From positions 1-57,616 of the forward strand of contig CBCTTQ010000009.1 of the NCBI GenBank assembly GCA_965149945.1: DNA of 57,616 nucleotides. Reading direction: 5' to 3'. The notes under the pieces are model-generated. The model worked only from the letters and a program-made list of their open reading frames with translations. It was not told where the DNA came from and did no database searches. This stretch comes from JAHZFN01 sp965149945. Lineage in GTDB: Bacteria; Bacillota; Dehalobacteriia; UBA4068; UBA4997. Positions 25,359-34,940 of this stretch are shown in pieces. Every line of letters starts with the position of its first letter. The first letter of the stretch is position 1. The translations under genes and the position numbers were made by a program.

Positions 25359-26711
25359 TTAATTTTCCCGTAATGGATCATAGTTACTCGCGGAATCATT
25401 GCCGCTGGCGAATAATGCTTTAGCAAAATCCGCAGGAACGAACTCTCTCAAATCATCCATTCCTTCTCCGACACCAATCAATTTAACGGGCAGGTTCAGC
25501 TCATTGGTGATACCGATAACCACACCGCCTTTGGCGGTACCATCCAATTTAGTCAAAATGATTCCCGTAAGGGGCACCACTTCTCCGAAAAGTTTGGCCT
25601 GGCTGATGGCGTTTTGACCGGTACCGGCATCCAACACCAACAAACATTCCACATTGGCGCCCGGCGCTTCTCTGCTGATAATTTTATCAATCTTCTTCAA
25701 TTCTTCCATCAGATTCTTTTTATTCTGCAAGCGACCTGCCGTATCCACAATCAAGACATCGGTTTTTCGAGATTTGGCTGCCTGGCAGGCATCAAAAACC
25801 ACAGCGCCGGGATCAGAGCCGTTGCTTTGACGAATGACGGGCACCTGCACCCGTTCTCCCCAAACACAAAGTTGCTCAATAGCCGCCGCGCGAAAAGTAT
25901 CCGCCGCCGCCAAAAGCACTTTTTTCCCCAAACCGCGATAGTAATGCGCCATCTTTCCGATGGTGGTTGTCTTACCAGCGCCGTTTACGCCGACAATCAA
26001 AATAATATTCAATTTACCATCTTCAATTTGAATGTGATTATTCTGTTCTTCTTTGGCGAGCAGAATGTTTTCGATTTCTTCTTCCAAAGCTTTTTGTAAA
26101 GTTTCCGTATCTTTGATTTTTTCCGCTTTTTGACGGTCGCGCAGTCTGTCTACCAATTCCATAGCCGTCCGCACGCCCACATCGGACTGAATCAAGATTT
26201 CTTCCAGCTCCTCATAAAACTCTTCATCTATTTTGCGCCCGAAGGTAAAGACACTGGCCATTTTGCCGCCAAAATCTTCCCGTGTTTTCTGTAATCCTTT
26301 TTTTAAACGTCCGAAAAAACTCAGCTTTTCTTCCGGTTCTGCGGGAACGTCCTCTTTCAGTTCGGCTTCCGTCAAAATATCAGCGTCCGCTACCACGGCG
26401 GCGGCTTTCGCCGGTTCCTCCGTCGATTCCATATTAACGGATTCTTCTACAGCTTTTTCTTCCGGAACAGACGCCGCTGTCGAAATAACGATTTCTTCCG
26501 TTGAGACTGCTTCTTGCAAAGGAGCGACATTACTTTGGCGCGTTTCTTTTTGAGGGAACGCTTCTTGTGAATTTGTCCCCGACTCGGCGGCAAAATTCTT
26601 GTTTTCCTCATCGGAAGACTCGTCTTCAATAGCAATTTCCGCTGTTTCTTCCTCCGTTACGGTTTCTTCCAGTATTTGTTTTTTCTTTTTAAATCGATCA
26701 AAAAATCCCAT
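25359..26711 (-). CDS. ftsY: Signal recognition particle receptor FtsY
   Basis: Membrane-associated GTPase that receives SRP-ribosome complexes. 450 residues, longer than the Bacillus protein because of an acidic, Ala/Glu-rich N-terminal A domain (about 10-130). NG domain follows: SFFGRLKKGLQKTREDFGGKM amphipathic helix region, GVNGAGKTTTIGKMAHYY near 245, DTAGRLQNKKNLMEEL, TKLDGTAKGG and the closing GVGEGMDDLREFVPADFAKALF. Start MGFFDRFKKKK at 26711 with AGAGGTG upstream. 21 bases after smc; conserved smc-ftsY pair. Confidence 0.97.
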   Translation of the reverse strand: MGFFDRFKKKKQILEETVTEEETAEIAIEDESSDEENKNFAAESGTNSQEAFPQKETRQSNVAPLQEAVSTEEIVISTAASVPEEKAVEESVNMESTEEPAKAAAVVADADILTEAELKEDVPAEPEEKLSFFGRLKKGLQKTREDFGGKMASVFTFGRKIDEEFYEELEEILIQSDVGVRTAMELVDRLRDRQKAEKIKDTETLQKALEEEIENILLAKEEQNNHIQIEDGKLNIILIVGVNGAGKTTTIGKMAHYYRGLGKKVLLAAADTFRAAAIEQLCVWGERVQVPVIRQSNGSDPGAVVFDACQAAKSRKTDVLIVDTAGRLQNKKNLMEELKKIDKIISREAPGANVECLLVLDAGTGQNAISQAKLFGEVVPLTGIILTKLDGTAKGGVVIGITNELNLPVKLIGVGEGMDDLREFVPADFAKALFASGNDSASNYDPLREN

Positions 26712-26732
26712 AATACACCTCTGTTTCCTTCG

Positions 26733-29700
26733 TCAACTATCGCTTACTGCAGGTTTCATTTGCACATCAGACAATTTTACGGAAACGATTTTAGATACGC
26801 CGTCCGCTGCCATAGTCACTCCCCACAGGGAGGATGCGACTTCCATAGTTCCCTGACGATGAGTTACTACCAAAAACTGTGTTTGATTCGTATATTTTAA
26901 CAAATATTGCGCGAAGCGTACTACATTAGCCTCGTCCAATGCAGCATCTACTTCGTCCAATACGCAAAAGGGACTTGGTTTCACATGGAAAATCGCCAAA
27001 ATTAAGGCGATACCGATGAGCGATTTTTCACCGCCGGATAACAAATTATAATTCACCAGCTTTTTCCCCGGCGGCTGTACCACCATATCAATCCCTGTTT
27101 CCAAAATATTTTCCGGTTCGGTCATAACCAACGCCGCCGAACCGCCGCCGAATAATTGATAAAATGTTTCGGCAAATTCCTTGTTTACCGCGTCAAAAGC
27201 CAAACGAAAACGTTTGATTACCATCTGATCCATTTCCTTGATTACCTTCACCAAGGAATCTTTCGCATCCAAAAGATCTTGCCGCTGCGCCGTCAAAAAC
27301 TGATGACGGGTAAAGACTTCTTCATATTCCGCGATAGCGTCTACATTTACATTGCCCAGATCGACAATTTGTTTTCGCAACTCTCGCACATTACGGTTCA
27401 ATTTCCCGCGGGAAATTGACGGATCCCAATAAGACAACGCCTCTTCATAGGTTAAACCGAAAGTTTCATCTAATTTTCTGTTTTCATTATCCCATTCTGT
27501 TTGCAGCCGTGTCATGCGAATTTCCTGGCGATGGATTTCTTCTCTATGAGCAGCCAATCCCCGGCTCAAATCAGCGGATTCCTTTTCCAGAAGGCGAATT
27601 TCTTCTTTGGCGCCTTCCGTAAAATTGCAAATTTCCTGAAAGCGGATTTCCGTATCGTGGATTTGGCGGATTCGTTCTTCAAGAATACTTTGATTTTCCT
27701 CTGTCAAACAGATGATTTCTGTCAGTTGGTTTTTCCACTGAGCCAAAGCACGACGTTTTTCTTCTTCCTGGCGAAACAAATCGGATTTTTCCGTCCGCAG
27801 GCGTGCTACTTCCCGGTCAATGTTTTGATATTCCTGCTCCCTTTTTAGCAACTCCATGCGCAGGGTTTCCGCGGACTGCCGTAAATCATCCAACACCGTT
27901 TTTTCGGTTTCTTGTTGCTTCTGTAATCGGACAATGTCTTCGTTGGCAACGCGGTTGGTTTCTTCCCAATTGACAATGGTTTGTTGGATTTCTTTTCGGC
28001 GTGCCAACAAGCGCTGTTCGTCTCGTTGTAACTCCTGCAACATTTCGGCATAATATTGTTCCCGTTTTTGAGCGTTTTGAGAGAAATCTTCCGCATGATG
28101 CAAATCTTTTTCCAAAGCAATTCTGGCAATTTCCGTTTCCCGAAGAGCTGCTTCATTTTCTTTTATTTTTTTCGCCAGAGCCGCACTCTCTGCTTTTTGC
28201 TTATGTAGTTTCGCGATGCAGGCGGCGTGAAAGGTTTCCTGTTCTGCCAGTGCTTTCTCCAGTTCTTTCATCTGAGCCTTTTTTTTCAGCAAATCGCCGG
28301 CGTTTTTTTGACGGCTGCCGCCGGAAATAGCGCCGCCGGGACTGATCACATCTCCCTCCAAAGTAATGATTTTCATCCGTTGCCGAGTTTCGCGGGCAAT
28401 TTGTGTCGCGGTTTCTAAATTTTCAGTGAGCAAAATATTTTTTAATAAAAAATCAATGGCAGGACGTACCTCTGCCGAACATTCCACAACTTCTGATACG
28501 CGTCCGATCACTCCGGTTCTGCCGAGTACTTGATCCAATTCTTTATGTACACGAGGCATCAGATTCCGCAAAGGCAAAAATGTGGCGCGCCCTAAATGTT
28601 CTTTTTTTAAATAATTCACCGCCGCTTTGGCTGCCGTATCATCCCGAACCACCAAATTTTGCATGGAGGACGCCAGCGCAGCCTCTACCGCTACCGCGTA
28701 TTTAGCGTCTAAATCAATTAAATCCGCTACCGCGCCGAGAATTTCTTTTCCAATGGGAAGATTTCGTTTTTTCGCATGCAAAAGCGCCCGCACTCCAGGA
28801 TAAAATCCCTCGTGATTTTCTGCCAATTCTCGCAACATTTTCAAACGAGACTGGTCGCTGTTTAATTTCATTCGGGATTTAACTTCCGCCTCCGCCGTTT
28901 CCGCAAGCTCCCGCTCTACCGCCGCCAAACGAGCGTGTAACCGCTCCTGTTTTTGTTGTTGTTCTTCCGTAAAATGAGCGTTTTGCGACAGTCGTGCCGT
29001 CAATTCCGCTCGTTTTTCTGCTAAAGAAGCGGTTTCCGCATGCAAATCCTCTTTATTTTTTTGCATTTGAATCACATTTTGACGATTGTTTTCCAATTCT
29101 TGCGTTTGACGATTTAATTCGTTCCGGCTGTTAGCCAGTTCTGAAGCCAGATCAAACAATTCATCCCTGGACATTTCCAGCGTTTCCGACAAATCATCCA
29201 ACAAAGCCTGTTGGTTTCGCAGAGCCGCTTCTTGCTGCGCCAATTGCGTTTCCGCGGCTTTTTTTTCTACCGATTTTTCCTTTCGGTGCTGTTCCAGTTC
29301 TTCTACACGCGACACAAAACCATCGTCCCGATTTAAAACGGCATCCAACTCCTTTTGCAGACGTTGGATATTTTCGTTAGCGGTATGCGTTCGTTCCTCC
29401 AATAATTGCTTATCAGACTCTTTTTTTTCTTTTTCTGTTTTAAGCGCAAATAAGTGTTGACGAGTGATATTTTGCTGTTCTTCTTCTTCCGCCAGATAAA
29501 CTTTTTTCACTTCCAGTTCATCTCGAAGTACAGTATACCGAGTCTGAGAATGTAAAACTTCCTGTTGTCGCTGATTTAAATCTATCTGAATCGCATCGAT
29601 TTTTTCTTTATTTTCTCGCAAAATTTGTAACAGCAGATTGATTTCCTGCCGATCTGCCTCTTTTTTCAAAGCTAAATATGTTTCAGCCTTTGCTTTCTGT

Positions 29701-30320
29701 TCTGTCAAAGGCTCCAAACGATCCGAAAGTTCACTGATAATATCCCAAAGACGATCCAGATTTTTTTCCGTATCAGTCAGTTTGCGAACGGCGGTTTTTT
29801 TTCGGTTTCGATATTTAATCACTCCCGCCGCTTCCTCAACCAGAGAACGTCGCTCATCCGGTTTCATATCAACAATTTGCTGAACTCTGCCTTGACCAAT
29901 CATACAGAGGGAATTATTGCTGATGCCGCTATCAAAAAAAAGTTCCTGTACATCTTTGAGACGACAGCGAGTGCCATTAATCCGGTATTCACTTTCTCCT
30001 GAACGATAAGCACGCCGACAAACAGAAACTTCCGCAAACTCCACCGGCAGAGAGCCATCGCTGTTATCAATATTCAAAATAACTTCCGCCATACCCACCG
30101 GTTTACGTTTGCCGGAACCGGAAAAAATCACATCTTCCATTTTTTGTCCACGCAAAATCTTAGCGCTTTGTTCTCCCAATACCCAGCGAACCGCGTCCGC
30201 GATATTGGATTTTCCGCTGCCGTTTGGCCCTACTACACAGGAAATACCGCCTTCCAACTGAATTCTTGTACGGTCTGTGAAAGATTTAAACCCCTGCAAA
30301 TCGATACTTTTTAACTGCAC
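26733..30320 (-). CDS. smc: Chromosome segregation protein SMC
   Basis: Condensin ATPase that organises and segregates the nucleoid; works with ScpA/ScpB, whose genes are not in the window. 1195 residues, full length: Walker A GPNGSGKSN at 31-39, long first coiled coil (about 165-500), hinge (about 505-680, with GVRALLHA and GDVISPGGAISGGS), second coiled coil to about 1020, then LSGGEKS signature at 1094 and Walker B CVLDEVDAALD near 1119. Start is GTG (30320) with TGAGGT upstream. It lies between a radical SAM gene and ftsY, as in many Clostridia. Confidence 0.98.
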   Translation of the reverse strand: MQLKSIDLQGFKSFTDRTRIQLEGGISCVVGPNGSGKSNIADAVRWVLGEQSAKILRGQKMEDVIFSGSGKRKPVGMAEVILNIDNSDGSLPVEFAEVSVCRRAYRSGESEYRINGTRCRLKDVQELFFDSGISNNSLCMIGQGRVQQIVDMKPDERRSLVEEAAGVIKYRNRKKTAVRKLTDTEKNLDRLWDIISELSDRLEPLTEQKAKAETYLALKKEADRQEINLLLQILRENKEKIDAIQIDLNQRQQEVLHSQTRYTVLRDELEVKKVYLAEEEEQQNITRQHLFALKTEKEKKESDKQLLEERTHTANENIQRLQKELDAVLNRDDGFVSRVEELEQHRKEKSVEKKAAETQLAQQEAALRNQQALLDDLSETLEMSRDELFDLASELANSRNELNRQTQELENNRQNVIQMQKNKEDLHAETASLAEKRAELTARLSQNAHFTEEQQQKQERLHARLAAVERELAETAEAEVKSRMKLNSDQSRLKMLRELAENHEGFYPGVRALLHAKKRNLPIGKEILGAVADLIDLDAKYAVAVEAALASSMQNLVVRDDTAAKAAVNYLKKEHLGRATFLPLRNLMPRVHKELDQVLGRTGVIGRVSEVVECSAEVRPAIDFLLKNILLTENLETATQIARETRQRMKIITLEGDVISPGGAISGGSRQKNAGDLLKKKAQMKELEKALAEQETFHAACIAKLHKQKAESAALAKKIKENEAALRETEIARIALEKDLHHAEDFSQNAQKREQYYAEMLQELQRDEQRLLARRKEIQQTIVNWEETNRVANEDIVRLQKQQETEKTVLDDLRQSAETLRMELLKREQEYQNIDREVARLRTEKSDLFRQEEEKRRALAQWKNQLTEIICLTEENQSILEERIRQIHDTEIRFQEICNFTEGAKEEIRLLEKESADLSRGLAAHREEIHRQEIRMTRLQTEWDNENRKLDETFGLTYEEALSYWDPSISRGKLNRNVRELRKQIVDLGNVNVDAIAEYEEVFTRHQFLTAQRQDLLDAKDSLVKVIKEMDQMVIKRFRLAFDAVNKEFAETFYQLFGGGSAALVMTEPENILETGIDMVVQPPGKKLVNYNLLSGGEKSLIGIALILAIFHVKPSPFCVLDEVDAALDEANVVRFAQYLLKYTNQTQFLVVTHRQGTMEVASSLWGVTMAADGVSKIVSVKLSDVQMKPAVSDS

Positions 30321-30360
30321 TTTCGAAACCTCATCTCACAAAATATAAGATAATCCGTTT

Positions 30361-31488
30361 TTATTTTACCATAAATTTATCCTCGCAACAAGTAGCATTA
30401 AATAAGCGATAAAGCTCCCGCAAACAGTCCGGGTCTGTCATTGTCGGCAAAACTTTCGTCCAATGACCGTCGATACTTTGCAAAAGGATGGCTTCCTTAT
30501 CTGAAACCACCAATTCCCGAGGAAACGATTTCACTTTCGGCCGTCGTCCCAGACGTTCTTCATAAGCGGCACGGTTACTGCCGTTTTGTCCAAAAATCAT
30601 AGGCATCCGACTGCGATCCGCATATACCGCCGCCAGCTCATTCCGCGAATGCCGTTCTAAAAAATAATCCAGCGCCCAAAGAAAACGCCGCCGCCAAAGA
30701 TCACTTTTTACCAAATGACCAAAGGCGGGATGATAAGGTCCCGCCAACACTTTTTGTTCCAATGTCGGATCCGGATTCAACCCCATCCGGATTACCCGCA
30801 CATCGTGTTTCTCAGCCAACAGCAACAAAGCCAAAGAAAGAGAAACAGCCTGTTCTAAGGAAAGGGGACGATACTTCTTCTGGCGATACAGACGAGCAAG
30901 TTCCGTTCCTTCAACCACTACGGTGGGGTAAATTCGCAAGAATTTCGGATGCAACGCTAAGATCTCTGCCGCGCCCCGTAAAGCGCCCGCCGCGGTTTCT
31001 CCGGGCAATCCCGGCATCAATTGAACGCCCGTCTCAAAGCCTGTCTCCTGTAATCTCCGCAAGGCGCGCAAAGAATCTTTCGAGGAATGTCCTCGTTTAC
31101 AGCGTTTTAGCACATCATCATCCATGCTTTGCACACCCAGCTCCACGGTCTGTACCCCAAAGACACTTAAACGGCGCAAAACCTCTTCACAAACAGCGTC
31201 CGGTCGGGTGGAAATACGGATTCCGTCGATCCAGCCTCGTTCCATGCCGACTGCTCCGATTTCTAAATAAAATAATTGTTCTTCTTTGGGAATCGCCGTA
31301 AAACTTCCTCCGTAAAAAGCCAACTGACAAGGATGCGCTCTGTTTTCCGCCATAACTTTCATAATTTCGTCCCGCAGAGGCGGGCGAGTTCTGCCGCTGA
31401 TCACTTTCTGATCGCAAAAAACGCATCGCTGCGGGCATCCTGCATGAGGAATAAAAAAAGGCAGGATATGCCCTTTTGCTTTGGTCAT
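30361..31488 (-). CDS. Elp3-like radical SAM protein
   Basis: About 375 residues. Radical SAM cluster motif CPQRCVFCDQ (C-x3-C-x2-C) near residue 17, followed by FYGGSFTAIP (the GG motif near 60), GVQSMDDDVLKRCKRGH (about 118) and QLMPGLPGE (about 150). These are features of the TIGR01211/Elp3-YhcC group found between rnc and smc in Clostridia. There is no acetyltransferase domain, so it is not a full Elp3. The reaction is unknown; tRNA modification is a guess from the family. Start chosen at ATG 31488 with a G-rich site upstream; a TTG ten codons earlier overlaps the rnc stop. Confidence 0.85.
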   Translation of the reverse strand: MTKAKGHILPFFIPHAGCPQRCVFCDQKVISGRTRPPLRDEIMKVMAENRAHPCQLAFYGGSFTAIPKEEQLFYLEIGAVGMERGWIDGIRISTRPDAVCEEVLRRLSVFGVQTVELGVQSMDDDVLKRCKRGHSSKDSLRALRRLQETGFETGVQLMPGLPGETAAGALRGAAEILALHPKFLRIYPTVVVEGTELARLYRQKKYRPLSLEQAVSLSLALLLLAEKHDVRVIRMGLNPDPTLEQKVLAGPYHPAFGHLVKSDLWRRRFLWALDYFLERHSRNELAAVYADRSRMPMIFGQNGSNRAAYEERLGRRPKVKSFPRELVVSDKEAILLQSIDGHWTKVLPTMTDPDCLRELYRLFNATCCEDKFMVK

Positions 31489-31514
31489 ATTCTGCCCCCC
31501 GTTTCCTTTCACTT

Positions 31515-32252
31515 TCAATCATATTTTTTTTGCCACTTTTCCCGATTGTGCCACGCCATAGAGGCGGCGCCTTGCTCCGCTTCCTTTTTACTGCTGCCGG
31601 AAGCTTCTCCTAATTTTTCCCCACGATAATACAAAGCCGTCGTATACGTTCGGTTATGATCGGGACCTTCCGTTTTCAGCAATCGATAATGAAGATGATC
31701 TTCGCCGATGCTCTGCACCAATTGCTGCATCAAACCTTTAAAATCTTCATATTTATCAGTGCTGACATTTTCAAAAGCTTTTGTAAAAAGATGTTGAACA
31801 AAAGCGCGAGTTGTCTCCATCCCCATCTGCAAATACATAGCGCCGATCATCGCCTCAAAAGCATCGGAAATAATAGAATCACGATATTGTTCTCCACGCT
31901 TCAGGCTGCCTTTGCCCATTCGCAGATAATCAGACAAACGAAACGTTCGCGCTATATCCGCCAACGCTCCCTCACAAACCATGGAAGAACGGGTTTTGCT
32001 CAAAAACCCCTCATTAGCTTCCGGATAGCGGCGATACAACTCTTCTCCGACCAAAATGCCAAGCACCGCATCACCGAGAAATTCCAACCGCTGATTATCT
32101 ACATTACCCGCCGCTTTGATTCCTTCAAAGTAAGTAGGATGTGTCATCGCCTGCTGTAATAATTGCAGATTTCCCTGCCAACCGATGGTTTTCGCCAGCT
32201 CAGTCAAATCTTTTCGTTCGGTACTATGCTTCTTTATAAAATCTTGTTCCAT
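31515..32252 (-). CDS. rnc: Ribonuclease III
   Basis: Double-strand-specific endonuclease for rRNA precursor and mRNA processing. 245 residues from the chosen ATG. Catalytic signature QRLEFLGDAVLGILVGEELY (about 54-73) with the Glu and Asp ligands, second acidic site SDAFEAMIGAMYL (about 128), then a C-terminal double-stranded RNA-binding domain (about 170-238, GEASGSSKKEAEQGAASMAW). A 26-codon upstream extension exists, but it overlaps acpP and GGAG lies seven bases before 32252. Two bases separate it from the acpP stop. Confidence 0.97.
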   Translation of the reverse strand: MEQDFIKKHSTERKDLTELAKTIGWQGNLQLLQQAMTHPTYFEGIKAAGNVDNQRLEFLGDAVLGILVGEELYRRYPEANEGFLSKTRSSMVCEGALADIARTFRLSDYLRMGKGSLKRGEQYRDSIISDAFEAMIGAMYLQMGMETTRAFVQHLFTKAFENVSTDKYEDFKGLMQQLVQSIGEDHLHYRLLKTEGPDHNRTYTTALYYRGEKLGEASGSSKKEAEQGAASMAWHNREKWQKKYD

Positions 32253-32253
32253 A

Positions 32254-32544
32254 TTAATTCTCCGTACCCACATATTCTTCAGTGTAAGAAGAAAGCACGT
32301 CTTCTTCGCCGTTGCTTTCGATATATTCAATCAGATCGCCCACTGTCTGCATTTCATCAGCAGCCTCTCCACTAACCTCAATACCGAATTCCTCTTCGAC
32401 AGCCATGATCACCTTGAGCGCATCCAAAGAATCCATCTGCAATTCCGCAAACGTAGTATTTTCTGTGGCTGTTTCAACCGCGACTTCCAATCCATTGTCC
32501 ATTTCGTCACGCATGATTTCTTTCAGTTTTTCCAGAATAGACAT
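32254..32544 (-). CDS. acpP: Acyl carrier protein
   Basis: Carrier of growing fatty acyl chains on a 4'-phosphopantetheine arm. The attachment site DSLD is in QMDSLDALKVIMAVEEEFGIEV (Ser at about residue 39). At 96 residues it is longer than the usual 75-80; the extra length is an acidic C-terminal tail (SNGEEDVLSSYTEEYVGTEN). The first 30 residues are divergent from Bacillus ACP but helical. Between plsX and rnc, the normal place, though the fabD, fabG and fabF genes often found here are missing. AAAGGAGGGG precedes the ATG. Confidence 0.9.
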   Translation of the reverse strand: MSILEKLKEIMRDEMDNGLEVAVETATENTTFAELQMDSLDALKVIMAVEEEFGIEVSGEAADEMQTVGDLIEYIESNGEEDVLSSYTEEYVGTEN

Positions 32545-32558
32545 GGATAACCCCTCCT

Positions 32559-33617
32559 TTATTGAGCAGCTAACTGGCTTTTCTTTGCGCGCTCTGTTTC
32601 AACAGAAATAATCTTCGCAGATTTTACTTTTTCCATTTCCACTTGAATTTTTTCAGACATTTTCTCAATAAACTGAGATTCTACGCAGTTTTTGGCTGCC
32701 AATATGGCGCTGCGTACCGCGCGAGCATCGGAACTTCCGTGGCAGACAAGACTGACCCCCTGCACACCCAACAAAGGCGCGCCGCCGACACGTTTATAAT
32801 CTAAAACACCTTTCAAATTAGAGAACGCTTTTTTCGCCAAAGCCGCTCCCAGTTTGCTGGTTACCGAAGTCTGCAATTCTTGTTTCAAAATAGACATCAA
32901 TGTTTTGGAAAGACCTTCTGCCTCTTTAATGACTACATTTCCCGTAAAGCCATCGGTTACAATGACATCCACATCGCCGTTCATCAGAGTGCGGGCCTCC
33001 ATATAACCAGTAAAATTAATATCCGACATCTTTAAAAGCGCGTAGGCTTTGCGCAATTCTTCCGTCCCTTTATGTTCTTCTGTTCCGTTGGAAAGCAAAG
33101 CGACTTTGGGATTTTTCCTACCCAAAAGAATTTCCGCCGCCACACTACCCATAATTCCGAATTGCTGATACTGCGCCGGAGTCACCTCAATATTGGCGCC
33201 GGCATCCAACAAAATCGAACCGCCACGCGTATTGGGAAATGTCAAGGAAATCGCAGGACGCTGAATATGGGGAATACGTTTCAAAAGCAACAGCGCGGAT
33301 GACATCTGCGCGCCGGTGCTGCCGCAGGAAATGACCGCGTCCGCTTTACCGTCTTTAACCAATTTAGTGGCCACCCAAATCGACGAATCTTGTTTGCGGC
33401 GCAAATTCTGAATCGGCTCATCCATGCCCATTACAGATCCACATTCTACCAGTCTGACATTGTCCGGCAAATCATTGGCGCGAGGAATTCGTTCCGGAAT
33501 TCCCACCAAAATCAACTCCAACTCTTTATGGGTTTTTGCAACAGCGACAGTACCATCTACCAGGGCGCTGGGAGCAAAATCCCCGCCCATTGCGTCTATG
33601 GCAATTCTGATCGACAT
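32559..33617 (-). CDS. plsX: Phosphate acyltransferase PlsX
   Basis: Makes acyl-phosphate from acyl-ACP for PlsY, starting phospholipid synthesis at the membrane. 352 residues from MSIRIAIDAMGGDFAP. Family segments: SCGSTGAQMSSALLLLKRIP (about 95), LLDAGANIEVTP, LLSNGTEEHKG and VTDGFTGNVVIKEAEG. The C-terminus carries a lysine-rich extension (about 25 residues) beyond the usual end. Start at 33617 has AAGGAGG nine bases upstream; six codons before it are open but overlap that site. It precedes acpP directly. fapR, the usual regulator upstream, is absent; a deacetylase gene takes that place. Confidence 0.97.
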   Translation of the reverse strand: MSIRIAIDAMGGDFAPSALVDGTVAVAKTHKELELILVGIPERIPRANDLPDNVRLVECGSVMGMDEPIQNLRRKQDSSIWVATKLVKDGKADAVISCGSTGAQMSSALLLLKRIPHIQRPAISLTFPNTRGGSILLDAGANIEVTPAQYQQFGIMGSVAAEILLGRKNPKVALLSNGTEEHKGTEELRKAYALLKMSDINFTGYMEARTLMNGDVDVIVTDGFTGNVVIKEAEGLSKTLMSILKQELQTSVTSKLGAALAKKAFSNLKGVLDYKRVGGAPLLGVQGVSLVCHGSSDARAVRSAILAAKNCVESQFIEKMSEKIQVEMEKVKSAKIISVETERAKKSQLAAQ

Positions 33618-33656
33618 CGCAGGTTCCTCCTTCATCTCCAGTTTCTTTCCAAATTG

Positions 33657-34610
33657 CTAGTTATTGAAAGATACCAAATCAGCAAACTGCGCAATGCTAA
33701 TATCGGGAGCTACATTTTTCCGATTCAGCAAATAAACGTTAGTCCCGTTTTGAAATCCGCCGGTTTTAACTGTTGTCGCAATTTCAAAACCATTATATTG
33801 CAGCGCCTGAATAACATCATCACTGTTATTGCCATAAGGGAAGGCAAAATAGCAAATTTCCGTGTTCAACTCTTTTTCCAATATATATTTCGACATCCGC
33901 AAATCATCATTAATACGGGTGAAATATTCATCATACGTTTCACTGCGTCCCAAATCGCTCAAATATTTGCGATGAACAAAGAACTTACCGAAAGCGCTGG
34001 TTTCTGTGGTAATATACGCATGACCGTCGTAACTGTGGCTGCCAAATTCCACCAATCCGCTTTCTTGCATTTCCCGCATTTGATTAAAGGTCAAATGCGA
34101 CTGTTTCCACGGGTTATAAGCGCCGTTAGAACCGGATACTTCGTCCAAAGAACTTTTGACAATTACCGCAATGGTAGCTTTCAACTGATATTTTTGCAAA
34201 ATGGGGAAAGCATAAACATAGTTGCTTTCATAACCATCATCGAAAGTAATGACTACGGTCTTTTCCGGCAAAGGCAAATGGTTACGCAGGTAGGTATTAA
34301 CCTCACTCATAGTCAATGTAGTATAGCCATTATTTGCCAAATAGGCCATTTCTTGTTCAAATTGACTGACAGAAATCACCGCGTTGCTTTTGGTATAATT
34401 TGCCGACGCGTAGACATCATCCGGCACTAAATGATGGTACATCAAAACTACGCCGTTGCCGTTGCCGTCGACAGTATCTAAAACCGGCGTATCCGTATAA
34501 GCGTCACTTAGGCTGCCGCTTGCCGTAACAGCAAAGGCGCTGCCGGAAATACCAAATAAAAACAAAAAACTAAAAATCAAGACAAGGAAAAGGTTACGTT
34601 TCTTTCTCAT
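33657..34610 (-). CDS. Secreted polysaccharide deacetylase (NodB domain)
   Basis: 317 residues. Signal peptide 1-27 (MRKKRNLFLVLIFSFLFLFG, AFA cleavage site). NodB-fold catalytic domain from about 115: TFDDGYESN with Asp124/Asp125, GSHSYDGHAYI with His192 and His197 as metal ligands, and FAFPYG (255-260). Members of PF01522 remove acetyl groups from peptidoglycan or other GlcNAc polymers outside the cell. Substrate unknown; a cell wall or spore cortex role is plausible given the spore genes here. It lies between rpmF and plsX, 39 bases before the plsX start, so plsX may depend on its promoter. AGGTG precedes the ATG. Confidence 0.9.
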   Translation of the reverse strand: MRKKRNLFLVLIFSFLFLFGISGSAFAVTASGSLSDAYTDTPVLDTVDGNGNGVVLMYHHLVPDDVYASANYTKSNAVISVSQFEQEMAYLANNGYTTLTMSEVNTYLRNHLPLPEKTVVITFDDGYESNYVYAFPILQKYQLKATIAVIVKSSLDEVSGSNGAYNPWKQSHLTFNQMREMQESGLVEFGSHSYDGHAYITTETSAFGKFFVHRKYLSDLGRSETYDEYFTRINDDLRMSKYILEKELNTEICYFAFPYGNNSDDVIQALQYNGFEIATTVKTGGFQNGTNVYLLNRKNVAPDISIAQFADLVSFNN

Positions 34611-34644
34611 ATTTCACCTCAAAAAAAATATTCCGCTACTATAA

Positions 34645-34673
34645 ACACTACCATATTCCCGAAAAAAATTCAA
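34645..34673 (-). promoter_or_regulatory. Weak candidate promoter of the deacetylase-plsX unit
   Basis: Minus-strand TTGAAT (34668-34673), 17-base spacer, TAGTGT (34645-34650). The -10 is poor, but it lies between the rpmF terminator and the deacetylase start. Confidence 0.4.
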
Positions 34674-34696
34674 TAGATTCCCGGAGAAAATTTAAT

Positions 34697-34718
34697 AGGG
34701 GTTCGCACGCGAACCCCT
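34697..34718 (-). terminator. Hairpin terminator after rpmF
   Basis: Perfect 10-bp arms (34709-34718 and 34697-34706) with a two-base centre, followed by an A/T-rich stretch with UUUU a little downstream. Separates yceD-rpmF from the deacetylase-plsX unit. Confidence 0.75.
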
Positions 34719-34736
34719 GAAACATCCTAATACAAT

Positions 34737-34937
34737 TTATTCCTGCGTCGGCGCCTCGTCTTTTACGATGACCGGACGGCCTTTGTAATATCCGCAAACA
34801 GGGCAAGCATGATGCGCCTGCTTATAGGAATGGCACTGCGGACAAAGGGACAAAGCCGGAGCGCCTTTACCTGCATATCTGCCGGCGCGGTTCATACGAC
34901 GGTTGGCCTTTGATGTTTTGTTCTTTGGTACACCCAT
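34737..34937 (-). CDS. rpmF: 50S ribosomal protein L32
   Basis: 66 residues, full length: MGVPKNKTSKANRRMNRAGR start and a zinc ribbon with CPQC (about 33) and CPVC (about 46), so this is the zinc-binding form. It follows the DUF177 gene by three bases, as in most bacteria. AAGGAGG is at good distance. Confidence 0.98.
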   Translation of the reverse strand: MGVPKNKTSKANRRMNRAGRYAGKGAPALSLCPQCHSYKQAHHACPVCGYYKGRPVIVKDEAPTQE

Positions 34938-34940
34938 GGA

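Noticed and set aside
33657..34610. FapR or other lipid regulator in the rpmF-plsX slot
   Set aside because: The gene there has a signal peptide and NodB motifs, so it is a secreted deacetylase, not a transcription factor.
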